A DNA stretch of 64,000 nt from Agromyces sp. 3263 (GTDB lineage Bacteria; Actinomycetota; Actinomycetes; Actinomycetales; Microbacteriaceae): contig NZ_JAVDUV010000001.1 in the NCBI RefSeq assembly GCF_031456545.1, positions 1,798,001 through 1,862,000 of the forward strand, given 5' to 3'. The first letter of the stretch is position 1. The number at the start of each line of letters is the position of its first letter. The position numbers were made by a program, and so were the translations under genes. This document shows positions 41,503-50,467 of this stretch, piece after piece. The notes under the pieces were generated by a model. The model was not told the origin of the DNA and ran no database searches. It was given only the letters and a program-made list of their open reading frames with translations.

Positions 41503-43746
41503 GTGGCCAACATGCAGGGCGCGCCGAACTCCCAGGAGGAGCAGAAGTCGGCGCTCGAACAGTACGGCGTGAACCTCACCGACCTCGCGAAGGCGGGCAA
41601 GCTCGACCCGGTGATCGGCCGTGACGCCGAGATCCGTCGGGTGAGCCAGGTGCTCACCCGACGCACCAAGAACAACCCCGTGCTCATCGGCGAGCCCGGC
41701 GTCGGCAAGACCGCGGTCGTCGAGGGGCTCGCCCAGCGCATCGTCGAGGGCGACGTCGCCGAGTCGCTGAAGGACAAGCAGCTCGTCTCGCTCGACATCT
41801 CGGCGCTCGTCGCCGGCGCGATGTACCGCGGCCAGTTCGAGGAGCGGCTCAAGGCCGTGCTCAAGGAGATCAACGATGCCGAGGGCGGCATCATCACGTT
41901 CGTCGACGAACTGCACCTGCTCATGGGCGCCGGCGGCGGCGAGGGGTCGGTCGCGGCATCCAACATGCTGAAGCCCATGCTCGCGCGCGGCGAGCTGCAC
42001 CTCATCGGTGCCACCACCCTCGACGAATACCGCGAGTACATCGAGAAGGACGCGGCGCTCGAGCGCCGGTTCCAGCAGGTCTACGTCGGCGAGCCCAGCG
42101 TCGAGGACACGGTGGCGATCCTCCGCGGGCTCAAGGGCCGGTACGAGGCCCACCACGGCGTGACCATCTCGGATGCCGCGCTCGTCGCCGCGGCATCCCT
42201 CTCCAATCGCTACATCACCGCCCGGCAGCTGCCCGACAAGGCGATCGATCTCATCGACGAGGCGATGTCGCGGCTGAAGATGGAGATCGACTCGTCGCCC
42301 GTCGAGATCGACGAGCTCAAGCGCCAGGTCGACCGCATGAAGCTCGAGGAACTCGCCCTCAAGCGCGAGAAGGACGAGGCCTCGAAGGAGCGCCTGGCGC
42401 GCCTCCGCGAGACGCTCGTCGAGAAGGAGCGCGAACTCGCCGAGCTCGAGGCACGCTGGTCGCGTGAGCGCATGGGCCTGAACCGCGTCGGCGAGCTGAA
42501 GAAGAAGCTCGACGAGGCGATCACCGAGCGGGACCGTGCCATGCGGGAGGCCGACTACGCCCGTGCGTCGAAGCTCGAATACGAGACGATCAAGCGGTTG
42601 CAGCAGGAGCTCGAGGCGGCCGAGCAGGCCGAGGACGCGTCCGACGAGCCCCGCATGGTCAACGAGCAGGTCACCGAGGAGGACATCGCGCAGGTCATCG
42701 CCGCGTGGACGGGCATCCCCGTCGGCCGGCTCCTGCAGGGCGAGACCGAGAAGCTGCTGCACCTCGAGACCGAGCTCGGCAAGCGGCTCATCGGGCAGAA
42801 GCGGGCCGTCGCCGCGGTGGCCGACGCCGTGCGTCGTTCGCGCGCCGGCATCAGCGACCCCAACCGGCCCACGGGCTCGTTCCTCTTCCTCGGCCCGACC
42901 GGGGTCGGAAAGACCGAGCTCGCGAAGGCGCTCGCCGAGTTCCTCTTCGACGACGAGCGGGCCATGGTGCGCATCGACATGTCGGAGTACGGCGAGAAGT
43001 TCTCCGTCTCCCGGCTCGTCGGCGCGCCGCCCGGATACATCGGCTACGAACAGGGCGGCCAGCTCACCGAGGCGGTGCGCCGTCGCCCCTACTCGGTGAT
43101 CCTCCTCGACGAGGTCGAGAAGGCGCACCCCGAGGTGTTCGACGTGCTACTGCAGGTGCTCGACGACGGGCGCCTCACCGACGGCCAGGGTCGCACGGTC
43201 GACTTCCGCAACGTGATCCTCATCCTCACGTCGAACCTCGGCTCGCAGTACCTGATCGACCCGACGCTCAGCTGGGACGAGAAGGAGCAGGCCGTGCTGC
43301 AGACGGTGCGGCAGGCGTTCAAGCCCGAGTTCGTCAACCGCCTCGATGACATCGTCGTGTTCTCCGCGCTCAGCGAGGAGGAGCTCGGCGAGATCGTCAA
43401 CCTCTACATCGACCGGCTCTCGACGCGACTGCGCGAGCGGCGCCTCGACCTCGGGGTCACCCCCGACGCGAGGGCGTGGCTGGCCGAGCGCGGGTACGAC
43501 CCGCTCTACGGGGCGCGCCCGCTGCGCCGGCTCATGCAGCACGAGATCGACGACCGCCTCGCGCGGGCCCTGCTCACGGGCGAGATCCGCGACGGCGACC
43601 GCGTGATGGTGGAGCTGGCTCCCGACGGGGAGTCGCTCACCGTGGCACGCGCCGAGGTCGACGAGGCGCCCGGGGGTGCGACCGGTGACGGCGCCGGCGG
43701 CGCCGGGGAGGACGACGTCATCGACGCGGAGATCGTCGAGGAGTAG
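41503..43746 (+). CDS. clpB: ClpB-type disaggregase lacking the N-terminal domain
   Basis: 747 residues from GTG at 41503, preferred to ATG at 41497 because GAAGGG then has proper spacing. Two AAA+ modules: [20 protein letters not shown] (Walker A1) and [19 protein letters not shown] (Walker A2). Between them is the ClpB/Hsp104 coiled-coil middle domain (about 285-400; [20 protein letters not shown] and later), needed for DnaK-dependent disaggregation. Ordinary ClpB has about 860 residues and starts with a double Clp_N repeat; here only about 20 residues precede NBD1, so the N-domain is missing. Acts with DnaK/DnaJ/GrpE from this window, under the same HspR control. Confidence 0.95.
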   Translation: MANMQGAPNSQEEQKSALEQYGVNLTDLAKAGKLDPVIGRDAEIRRVSQVLTRRTKNNPVLIGEPGVGKTAVVEGLAQRIVEGDVAESLKDKQLVSLDISALVAGAMYRGQFEERLKAVLKEINDAEGGIITFVDELHLLMGAGGGEGSVAASNMLKPMLARGELHLIGATTLDEYREYIEKDAALERRFQQVYVGEPSVEDTVAILRGLKGRYEAHHGVTISDAALVAAASLSNRYITARQLPDKAIDLIDEAMSRLKMEIDSSPVEIDELKRQVDRMKLEELALKREKDEASKERLARLRETLVEKERELAELEARWSRERMGLNRVGELKKKLDEAITERDRAMREADYARASKLEYETIKRLQQELEAAEQAEDASDEPRMVNEQVTEEDIAQVIAAWTGIPVGRLLQGETEKLLHLETELGKRLIGQKRAVAAVADAVRRSRAGISDPNRPTGSFLFLGPTGVGKTELAKALAEFLFDDERAMVRIDMSEYGEKFSVSRLVGAPPGYIGYEQGGQLTEAVRRRPYSVILLDEVEKAHPEVFDVLLQVLDDGRLTDGQGRTVDFRNVILILTSNLGSQYLIDPTLSWDEKEQAVLQTVRQAFKPEFVNRLDDIVVFSALSEEELGEIVNLYIDRLSTRLRERRLDLGVTPDARAWLAERGYDPLYGARPLRRLMQHEIDDRLARALLTGEIRDGDRVMVELAPDGESLTVARAEVDEAPGGATGDGAGGAGEDDVIDAEIVEE

Positions 43747-43811
43747 CCGGCGTCGACGGCGGGACGCGCTTCAGCCGGAGCTCCGCCGTTCGCGTCGCGC
43801 CCGCGGACTCG

Positions 43812-45125
43812 TCAGCCCTCGACGGGCGCGGGCGCCGACACACCGTTGGCGCCGGCCGGGATGCGGCGTTCGAGCGCGAGCGCGAGCACGCCGATGCCGA
43901 GGCATCCGATCACCATGACCGCGATGTACCACGCCTCGAGGCCGTTGGCGAGCAGCAGGCCCGCCGCGATGGGGCCGGTGATCGCACCACCCTGGAACGC
44001 CGCCGAGTTGATCGCGTTGTAGCGGCCGCGGTTGTGGTCTGAGGCGAGGTCGTTGTAGACGGCCGGCACGGTCGGCTGCAACAGGGTCTCGCCGAAGGCG
44101 AAGACCCCCATGAAGGCGAGCACGCCGATCGCGGCAGCCACCGTGTCGGGCAGCAGGCCCGCGGCGCCGAGGATCAGCCACGACGCCGCCCACACGCCGG
44201 CCATGACCATCATCACGCGGGTGCGTCGGCGGCCGCTGATGCGGTTGAGCACCGTGAACTGCAGCAGCACGATGACCGCGGTGTTGACGGCGAACGCGAA
44301 CCCGATCACCTGGGTTGAGACCTCGGCCACCTGCCGGGCGTACGCCGGGAAGCCGGCCTCCATCTGGCCGTAACCGATGAACATCGCGATGAACGTCAGC
44401 AGGGTGACCCACAGCACGGCCGGCTGGCGGAGGATCTCGCGATAGCCGCCGGTCGCAGGCGCGTCGGGCGACGGCTCGGACTGCGTGCGGACGTGCCGCA
44501 GCGGACCGAGCAGCAGGGCCATGGGGATGAGGCTCGTCGCCGCGTCGACGAGGAAGATCACGGTGAACGTCTCGGGCGCGTCGACGTCGACGTAGAAGCC
44601 GCCGAGGATGCCGCCGATGCCGATCCCGAGGTTCACGAGCGCGAAGTTCACGCCGAAGTACTGCTGCCGCAGGTCGCCCTGGACGACGGTGGCGATGAGG
44701 GCGTTGAACCCGGGCCAGGAGACGCCGAAGTTCACCCCGATCAGCACGAGCGCCACGGCGGCGACGGCGGGGTGGGTCGCGAACGCGAGCAGCGTGCAGC
44801 CGGCGATCATCGAGGTGAGACCGGCGAGCAGGATGGTGCGGGCGCCGTAGCGGTCGATGAGGGTGCCGCCCGGGCCGGTGACGACGAGCCCGGTGATGGC
44901 GATGAGGCTCATCAGCGCGCCCGACAACCCGAGGTCGAAGCCGCGCACCTCGTGCAGGTAGATGATCGTGAACGGGAGCGTCAGCCCGCGGCCGAGCGTC
45001 TGGATCGCGACCGTCGACAGCAGCCATCGACCCTCGGTGGGGAGTGCCCCCCAGAAGCTCCGCATTCCGACCACCGTGACATTCTGCCGCAGGCCCACGA
45101 CATCGGTTGGCGCCGAATACGACAT
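43812..45125 (-). CDS. MFS transporter
   Basis: 437 residues with 12 hydrophobic segments. GPGGTLIDRYGARTILLAGL is the loop 2-3 MFS motif A, and GDLRQQYFGVNFALVNLGIG and GETLLQPTVPAVYNDLAS are typical of MdtH-like drug exporters. The start is uncertain: ATG at 45125 is taken; ATG at 45065 (MRSFWGALP) would remove 20 residues and also gives a sound protein. Neither has a good Shine-Dalgarno sequence. Divergent from the carboxylesterase gene. Substrate unknown. Confidence 0.85.
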   Translation of the reverse strand: MSYSAPTDVVGLRQNVTVVGMRSFWGALPTEGRWLLSTVAIQTLGRGLTLPFTIIYLHEVRGFDLGLSGALMSLIAITGLVVTGPGGTLIDRYGARTILLAGLTSMIAGCTLLAFATHPAVAAVALVLIGVNFGVSWPGFNALIATVVQGDLRQQYFGVNFALVNLGIGIGGILGGFYVDVDAPETFTVIFLVDAATSLIPMALLLGPLRHVRTQSEPSPDAPATGGYREILRQPAVLWVTLLTFIAMFIGYGQMEAGFPAYARQVAEVSTQVIGFAFAVNTAVIVLLQFTVLNRISGRRRTRVMMVMAGVWAASWLILGAAGLLPDTVAAAIGVLAFMGVFAFGETLLQPTVPAVYNDLASDHNRGRYNAINSAAFQGGAITGPIAAGLLLANGLEAWYIAVMVIGCLGIGVLALALERRIPAGANGVSAPAPVEG

Positions 45126-45177
45126 CGGCGGCGGTCTGCGTTCACGCCATCCCAGTCCCGCATTCACCAGACGGGGG

Positions 45178-45183
45178 TAGGCT
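45178..45183 (+). promoter_or_regulatory. -10-like box, probably leaderless promoter
   Basis: TAGGCT, 6 bases, then the ATG of the carboxylesterase gene. Identical layout to 16497. Confidence 0.5.
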
Positions 45184-45189
45184 CCCGCC

Positions 45190-46746
45190 ATGCTGCGCGA
45201 GGGACCCGTGCTCGTCGGCGACGGACTCGTCGTCGAGACCGATGCGGGCGCCGTGCGCGGTGTGCGTCGGCGAGGGCTCCGCATGTGGCGCGGCATCCCG
45301 TACGCCGGCACGACGGGCGGCGGGCAGCGCTTCCTCGCCCCGGCCGCAGTGACGCCGTGGGACGGCGTGCGCGACGCCGTCGAGTTCGGGCCGGTCGCGC
45401 CGCAGAACCGGAAGGGCCAGTTCATCGGCGCGCATCCGCGGCTGCCGCGCAGCGAGGACTGCCTCCGCCTCAACGTGATCGCGCCCGACGAGCCGGTCGG
45501 CGGCCGCCCGGTCATGGTGTTCCTGCACGGCGGCGCGTACAGCGTGGGCTCGTCCGACGAGTACCCGCGGCAGGGCGAGGGGCTCGTGCGTCGGCACGGC
45601 ATCGTCTATGTCAGCCTCAACTACCGGCTCGGTGCGCTCGGCTGGCTCGACTTCCGGGCGTACGCGTCGGCGCGGCATCCGTTCGACTGCAATCTCGGCC
45701 TGCGCGACCAGGTCGCGGCGCTCGAATGGGTGCGACGCAACATCGCCGCGTTCGGCGGCGATCCAGGCCGGGTGACCCTGTTCGGGGAGTCGTCGGGCGC
45801 GAACTCGGTGACGACGCTCATGGCCGTGCCGGCGGCCGAGGGGCTCTTCGCGCGCGCCATCGCGCAGAGCTCGCCGGCGAACGCGGTGTACACGCCCGAG
45901 GTCGCCGCGAGATGGGCGGCCGAGTACGTGCGCACCCTCAGCCGGCTGGTCGACGACGACGACCTCGAGAGCGATTCGAGCGAGGATGCCGCGGCGATGC
46001 TGCACACCGCGGACCCGGTGCTGCTCGCCGAGGCGACGACCCAGCTGTCGCTGCGGACCCCCGACGAGAATCCCGGCACCATCAGCCTCGCCGCCGTGAT
46101 CGACGGGGAGTTCCTGCCGCAGCGGCCCCTCGACGCGTTCGCCGACGGCACGGCGCACCGCGTTCCGCTGATCATCGGCACGAACGATCGCGAAGGGTCG
46201 CTGTTCGTCGGGCGCATCAGCATCCTGCCGACGACGAAGCCGCGTATCCGCGCGATCTTCGCGAACACGCGCAAGAAGTCGCGCAAGGCGATCAAGCGCC
46301 AGTACCCGGGGCTGCCCGAACGGCGCCCGGCCGCCGACTTCGCGGGCGACTTCACGTTCTGGTTCCCGAGCGTGAAGGTCGGCGAGCGGCACTCGCGACA
46401 CGCGCCGGTCTACTTCTACCGCTTCGATGCGGCCCCACGGATGCCGCGCCTGATCGGCCTCGACGCGACCCACGGCCTCGACCTGTTCGCCCTGTTCGAG
46501 AAGTTCGACACGCTGACCGGCGCCGGGCTCACGCTGCTCGGCGGGCGCCGTCTCTATCGCGAGGTCGGACGACGGATGCAGCAGCACTGGACCTCGTTCG
46601 CGGCATCCGGCGCACCCGACCCCTCGTGGCCCGTCTACGACGAGGCCGACCGGCGCACGCTCGTGTTCGACCGGGCCGACCGCGTCGAGCTCGACCCGCG
46701 CAGCGCGAAGCGGATCGCCTGGCAGGAGTTCGTGCCGCACGTGTGA
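45190..46746 (+). CDS. Type B carboxylesterase
   Basis: 518 residues, a normal length. N-terminal RGIPYAGTTGGGQRFLAP, EDCLRLNVIAPDEP, and PVMVFLHGGAYSVGSSDEYP (oxyanion HGG) are standard. The nucleophile elbow is VTLFGESSGANSVTTL (about residue 200), with a His in LDATHGLDLFALF near 437 as the likely base and a Glu between. No signal peptide, so probably intracellular. Hydrolyses carboxylic esters of unknown identity. TAGGCT 6 bases before the ATG suggests leaderless transcription. Confidence 0.9.
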   Translation: MLREGPVLVGDGLVVETDAGAVRGVRRRGLRMWRGIPYAGTTGGGQRFLAPAAVTPWDGVRDAVEFGPVAPQNRKGQFIGAHPRLPRSEDCLRLNVIAPDEPVGGRPVMVFLHGGAYSVGSSDEYPRQGEGLVRRHGIVYVSLNYRLGALGWLDFRAYASARHPFDCNLGLRDQVAALEWVRRNIAAFGGDPGRVTLFGESSGANSVTTLMAVPAAEGLFARAIAQSSPANAVYTPEVAARWAAEYVRTLSRLVDDDDLESDSSEDAAAMLHTADPVLLAEATTQLSLRTPDENPGTISLAAVIDGEFLPQRPLDAFADGTAHRVPLIIGTNDREGSLFVGRISILPTTKPRIRAIFANTRKKSRKAIKRQYPGLPERRPAADFAGDFTFWFPSVKVGERHSRHAPVYFYRFDAAPRMPRLIGLDATHGLDLFALFEKFDTLTGAGLTLLGGRRLYREVGRRMQQHWTSFAASGAPDPSWPVYDEADRRTLVFDRADRVELDPRSAKRIAWQEFVPHV

Positions 46747-46757
46747 GGGGCCGCGCG

Positions 46758-46763
46758 TAGGCT
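46758..46763 (+). promoter_or_regulatory. -10-like box, probably leaderless promoter
   Basis: TAGGCT, 7 bases, then the ATG of the alcohol dehydrogenase gene; no Shine-Dalgarno sequence between. Confidence 0.5.
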
Positions 46764-46770
46764 CGAACGC

Positions 46771-47820
46771 ATGCTTGCCACGATCATCCATGCGCCACGC
46801 GACATCCGCGTCGAGACCGTTCCCGACCCCGAGCTGTCGACCGGCGGCGACGCCATCGTGAGGGTCGTCGCCGCGTGCGTGTGCGGCTCCGACCTCTGGC
46901 CGTACCGGGGCGTCACGCCCACCGACGAGCCGCACCGCATCGGCCACGAGTTCGTCGGCGTCGTCGAGGCGGTCGGCCACGATGTGCAGCACATCGCGGT
47001 CGGCGACTTCGTCATCGCGCCGTTCTACGTCTGCGACAACACCTGCGTCAACTGCCGCAACGGCGTCTCCACGTCGTGCGTGAACGGCGGCTGGTGGGGC
47101 GGCGACGACCGGTTCGGCGGGTTCGCCGACGGCGGCCAGGGCGAGCGCGTGCGCGTGCCGCTCGCCGACGGCACGCTGGTGCCCGTCGGCGGCCCGATCA
47201 CCGACGACCTGGTTCCCGGGCTCCTGACCCTGTCCGACGTGATGGGCACCGGCCACCACGCCGCGGTCAGCGCGGGCGTGCAGCCGGGCGACTCCGTCGT
47301 GGTCGTCGGCGACGGGGCAGTGGGTCTCTGCGCGGTCATCGCGGCGAAGCGGCTGGGTGCGACGACGATCATCGCGATGTCGCGGCATCCCGAGCGGCAG
47401 GAGTTGGCGCGCGCGTTCGGCGCTACGCACATCGTGGCCGAGCGCGGCGACGAGGGCGTCGCCGCCGTGCAGGAGCTGACCGGCGGCATCGGCGCCGACC
47501 GGGTGCTCGAGTGCGTCGGCACCAAGGAGTCGATGGACCAGGCGATCCGCTCCGCCCGTCCCGGTGGCATGGTCGGCTACGTCGGCGTGCCGAACGGCGG
47601 CCCCGAGCTGCCCGTGCGACCGCTCTTCAACCGCAACGTCGGCGTGAACGGTGGGGTCGCACCCGTGCGCGGCTACATCGAGGAGCTGCTCCCCGACGTG
47701 CTGTCGGGCGCGATCGAGCCCGGCCGGGTGTTCGACCTCGAGCTGCCGCTGGCCGACGCGGCCGAGGCGTACGCCGCAATGGACGAGCGCCGCGCGATCA
47801 AGGTGCTGCTGCGGCCATGA
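46771..47820 (+). CDS. Zinc-dependent alcohol dehydrogenase family protein
   Basis: 349 residues of the medium-chain dehydrogenase type. Catalytic zinc ligands: Cys in ACVCGSDLW and the His-Glu of RIGHEFVG. The structural-zinc loop retains Cys residues (YVCDNTCVNCRNGVSTSC). The cofactor fold carries VVVVGDGAVGLCAVIAAKRL (GxGxxG). Oxidises an alcohol or reduces an aldehyde using NAD(P). Starts soon after the esterase but with its own TAGGCT box. Its stop overlaps the next ATG (ATGA). Confidence 0.92.
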   Translation: MLATIIHAPRDIRVETVPDPELSTGGDAIVRVVAACVCGSDLWPYRGVTPTDEPHRIGHEFVGVVEAVGHDVQHIAVGDFVIAPFYVCDNTCVNCRNGVSTSCVNGGWWGGDDRFGGFADGGQGERVRVPLADGTLVPVGGPITDDLVPGLLTLSDVMGTGHHAAVSAGVQPGDSVVVVGDGAVGLCAVIAAKRLGATTIIAMSRHPERQELARAFGATHIVAERGDEGVAAVQELTGGIGADRVLECVGTKESMDQAIRSARPGGMVGYVGVPNGGPELPVRPLFNRNVGVNGGVAPVRGYIEELLPDVLSGAIEPGRVFDLELPLADAAEAYAAMDERRAIKVLLRP

Positions 47821-48290
47821 GCGAGCTGCGCGAACGACTCATCGCCGAGGAGGCCGAGCTCGTCTTCGACCGGTTCACGCTCGACGACGCGTGGGCGCTC
47901 GGGGTGCGGCTCCGTGCCGCGGCGGCCGAGCGCGGGCTCCCCGTCGCGATCGCGATCTGGTTCGGCCCGCAGCGGGTCTTCCACGCGGCGCTCCCCGGGT
48001 CCTCGGCCGACAACGACGGCTGGCTCGACCGCAAGCACCGTGTCGCCGAGCGCTTCGGCCACGCCTCGATGCTCGTCGGGGAGTCGTTCCGCGCGGACGG
48101 CGGCGACTTCGACGCCGACGCGCGGCTCGACCCGCGGGAGTACGCCGCGCACGGCGGGGTCGTGCCGATCCGGGTGGCCGGCGGCGCGGTCATCGGCGCG
48201 GTGGGCGTCTCAGGGCTGCCGCAGCAGGACGACCACGACCTCGCGGTCGAGCACCTGCGCGCGCACCTGGCGGAGCAGCGCGCGGGCTGA
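47817..48290 (+). CDS. UPF0303 / heme-degrading-domain-like protein
   Basis: 157 residues, ATGA overlap with the dehydrogenase gene. ERGLPVAIAIWFGPQRVFHA, then WLDRKHRVAERFGHASM and IRVAGGAVIGAVGVSGLPQQ followed by DDHDLAVEHL, match the UPF0303/HbpS-GlcG-like family, small alpha/beta proteins that bind heme or unknown ligands. Often encoded next to oxidoreductases. Function not established. Confidence 0.82.
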   Translation: MSELRERLIAEEAELVFDRFTLDDAWALGVRLRAAAAERGLPVAIAIWFGPQRVFHAALPGSSADNDGWLDRKHRVAERFGHASMLVGESFRADGGDFDADARLDPREYAAHGGVVPIRVAGGAVIGAVGVSGLPQQDDHDLAVEHLRAHLAEQRAG

Positions 48291-48339
48291 CCTCGCACCG
48301 CCGCGGCCGCGCACGGCGCTCCAATGCGCTCCAGTGCGG

Positions 48340-48421
48340 CGAAATGGAGGAACTTCCGGGCGGCGCGCCGTGCGCCGTGCGGGCTTCGGAGGGCGAGTCG
48401 CCCGATTGTTCCTACATTTCG
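48340..48421. repeat. Dispersed inverted-repeat element, copy 1
   Basis: CGAAATGGAGGAAC at 48340-48353 faces GTTCCTACATTTCG at 48408-48421 (13 of 14 bases complementary). The inside contains smaller hairpins such as GGGCGAGTCGCCC. A second element with the same left end lies at 59683-59761. Non-coding; looks like a small palindromic mobile or REP-like unit. Confidence 0.65.
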
Positions 48422-48473
48422 AACCAGCGAGGCGGCGTTGCGGCGCAGCGGGGCAGCGGCGCAGAGCGAGCGC

Positions 48474-48510
48474 GAGCGGATGCCTCGGCGTGCTGCCGCG
48501 GCATCCGCTC
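48474..48510. terminator. Bidirectional hairpin between UPF0303 and nitroreductase genes
   Basis: GAGCGGATGCC at 48474-48484 pairs perfectly with GGCATCCGCTC at 48500-48510. It lies between two convergent genes, 30 bases from the nitroreductase stop, and could end both transcripts. No U-tract. Confidence 0.55.
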
Positions 48511-48540
48511 GTCGCGTTTCTCGGGTGATGGGCGAGGGGG

Positions 48541-49134
48541 CTACTCGCCGACGAGCACGAGCTCCTCGAGCGGCTTGCGGAGGCGGGGGGCGACCTCGCG
48601 CTCGCGGAGCGGGTCGGGCAGCGTGTCGACGTCGCCGAGCACGCCGATCGCGGTGATCGACACGACCTCGAGGCTCGCGTTGAGGCCGAACGCGTCGTGC
48701 AGACGCGCGGCGTCGAAGCCGCCCATCTGGTGCGTGTGCAGTCCTTCGTGCTGCGCCTGCACGGTGAGGTGCGCGACCGCCTGGCCGAGGTCGTAGCGCG
48801 CCCACGGGCGGGGCTTGCCCTCGGCGTCGACGGTCTCGGCGATGTTCACGATGAGCGCGGCGGCCGAGTCGGCCCACGCCTGGTTGAAGCCCAGCAGCGC
48901 GTCGTGCACGGTCGTGAAGGCGGCGGTGCCGCGCCGGGCGACGATGAAGCGCCACGGCTGCACGTTGTTCGCCGACGGCGCCCAGCGGGCGGCTTCGAGG
49001 ATCGTGCGCAGGGCGTCGGTGGAGACCTCGGCGGCGGGGTCGTAGGCCCGCGGGCTCCAGCGCTCCACGAGCGGGTTGATGAGCTGCGCGGTGGTGTCGG
49101 CGCGGCGGGACGTGAGATCGGTGACGAGCGTCAT
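48541..49134 (-). CDS. Nitroreductase family protein
   Basis: 197 residues from ATG at 49134; a longer frame to 49200 adds an unlikely basic leader. NPLVERWSPRAYDPA is the flavin-phosphate-binding SxR region, ARWAPSANNVQPWRFIV the N-x-Q-PW motif, and LGQAVAHLTVQAQHEGLHTH followed by QMGGFD the C-terminal flavin part. Homodimeric FMN enzymes of this group reduce nitroaromatics, quinones or unsaturated bonds with NAD(P)H. No upstream ribosome-binding site is evident. Confidence 0.9.
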   Translation of the reverse strand: MTLVTDLTSRRADTTAQLINPLVERWSPRAYDPAAEVSTDALRTILEAARWAPSANNVQPWRFIVARRGTAAFTTVHDALLGFNQAWADSAAALIVNIAETVDAEGKPRPWARYDLGQAVAHLTVQAQHEGLHTHQMGGFDAARLHDAFGLNASLEVVSITAIGVLGDVDTLPDPLREREVAPRLRKPLEELVLVGE

Positions 49135-49277
49135 GGTGGTGCTGCTTTCGTGCGAGGAACGGATGCCGGGGCGCCGTCGTCCCGTTCCATTACAACGCAT
49201 CGAGGCTGGGCGTATTCCGGATGCTGCAACAGCGCGTCATCCGGCGTGCCGCTCCCCCTGGGCGCTCGAGCCAAGCC

Positions 49278-50357
49278 TCACGCGGCGCGGTGCAGCTCCT
49301 CGCGGATGCCCGCGACGAAGGCGTCGATGTCGTCCTCGCTCGTGTCGAACGAGCACATCCAGCGCACCTCGCCCTTCGCGGCATCCCAGTCGTAGAAGCG
49401 GAAGCCGCGGTCGCGCAGTCGGTCGGCCACTCCGGCCGGCACGACCGCGAAGACGCCGTTCGACTGCGTCTCCTGGCTGAAGCCCAGGCCGGGCAGGTCG
49501 CCCGCGGCGATGCCCGCGTCGAGCGCGTCGCGCAGGCGCCGGGCCATCGCGTTCGCATGCGACGCGCTCCGCAGCCACAGGTCGCCCTCGAGCAGCGCGA
49601 TGAGCTGCGCCGACACGAACCGCATCTTCGAGGCGAGCTGCATGTTGAGCTTGCGCAGGTACTTCAGGCCCTCGGATGCCTCGGGGTTCAGCACCACGAT
49701 CGCCTCGGCGCCGAGCGCCCCGTTCTTGGTGCCGCCGAAGCTCAGCACGTCGACGCCCGCGTCGCGGGTGAAGGCGCGGAACGGCAGGCCGAGGGAGGCG
49801 GCCGCGTTCGACAGGCGGGCGCCGTCCATGTGCAGCTTCATGCCGCGCTCGTGCACGTGGTCGGCGATCGCGCGGATCTCCTCGACCGTGTACGCGGTGC
49901 CCAGCTCGCTCGTCTGCGTGATCGACACGACGAGCGGCTGCGCGCGGTGCTCGTCGCCCCAGCCCCACGCCTCCTGGTCGATGAGCTCGGGGGTGAGCTT
50001 GCCGTCGGGACTCTGCACCGTGAGCAGCTTCATGCCGCCGACCCGTTCGGGTGCGCCGCCCTCGTCGGAGTTGATGTGCGCCGTCGACGCCGAGATGACC
50101 GCGCCCCAGCGGGGAAGCATCGACTGCAGTCCGGTGACGTTCGCGCCGGTGCCGTTGAACACCGGGAACACCTCGACGCCCTCGCCGAAGTGCTTCGCGA
50201 ACACCTGCTGCAGCCGCTCGGTGTACTGGTCCTCGCCGTACGCGACCTGGTGGCCGCCGTTGGCGGCGGCGATCGCGGCGAGCACCTCGGGGTGCACGCC
50301 GGAGTAGTTGTCGGAGGCGAAGCCGCGAACGGCGGTGTCGTGGAGCTGATCGGTCAC
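49278..50357 (-). CDS. Threonine aldolase family protein, PLP-dependent
   Basis: 359 residues from GTG at 50357. FASDNYSGVHPEVLAAIAAA opens the fold type I aminotransferase-like domain, VFNGTGANVTGL is the PLP-phosphate loop, LHMDGARLSNAAASLG holds the Asp contacting the pyridine nitrogen, and VLSFGGTKNGALGAEAI the Schiff-base Lys. It should cleave L-threonine or allo-threonine (low specificity type) to glycine and acetaldehyde. Divergent from the very large gene at 50468 with 110 bases between. Confidence 0.92.
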   Translation of the reverse strand: MTDQLHDTAVRGFASDNYSGVHPEVLAAIAAANGGHQVAYGEDQYTERLQQVFAKHFGEGVEVFPVFNGTGANVTGLQSMLPRWGAVISASTAHINSDEGGAPERVGGMKLLTVQSPDGKLTPELIDQEAWGWGDEHRAQPLVVSITQTSELGTAYTVEEIRAIADHVHERGMKLHMDGARLSNAAASLGLPFRAFTRDAGVDVLSFGGTKNGALGAEAIVVLNPEASEGLKYLRKLNMQLASKMRFVSAQLIALLEGDLWLRSASHANAMARRLRDALDAGIAAGDLPGLGFSQETQSNGVFAVVPAGVADRLRDRGFRFYDWDAAKGEVRWMCSFDTSEDDIDAFVAGIREELHRAA

Positions 50358-50467
50358 CGGACCATCCTCGCATCCGGGTCGGAGTTGCCCGAACGGGTCG
50401 CGCTGCCTGCCCGTTCGGATGCCCAGGCGGCACCGCCCCAGCACGCGGCATCCGGGAGGCTCGGCAC

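Noticed and set aside
48291..48540. Short open frames in the 250-base gap before the nitroreductase gene
   Set aside because: They are formed by the palindromic element and hairpin, with no ribosome-binding site or consistent codon usage.
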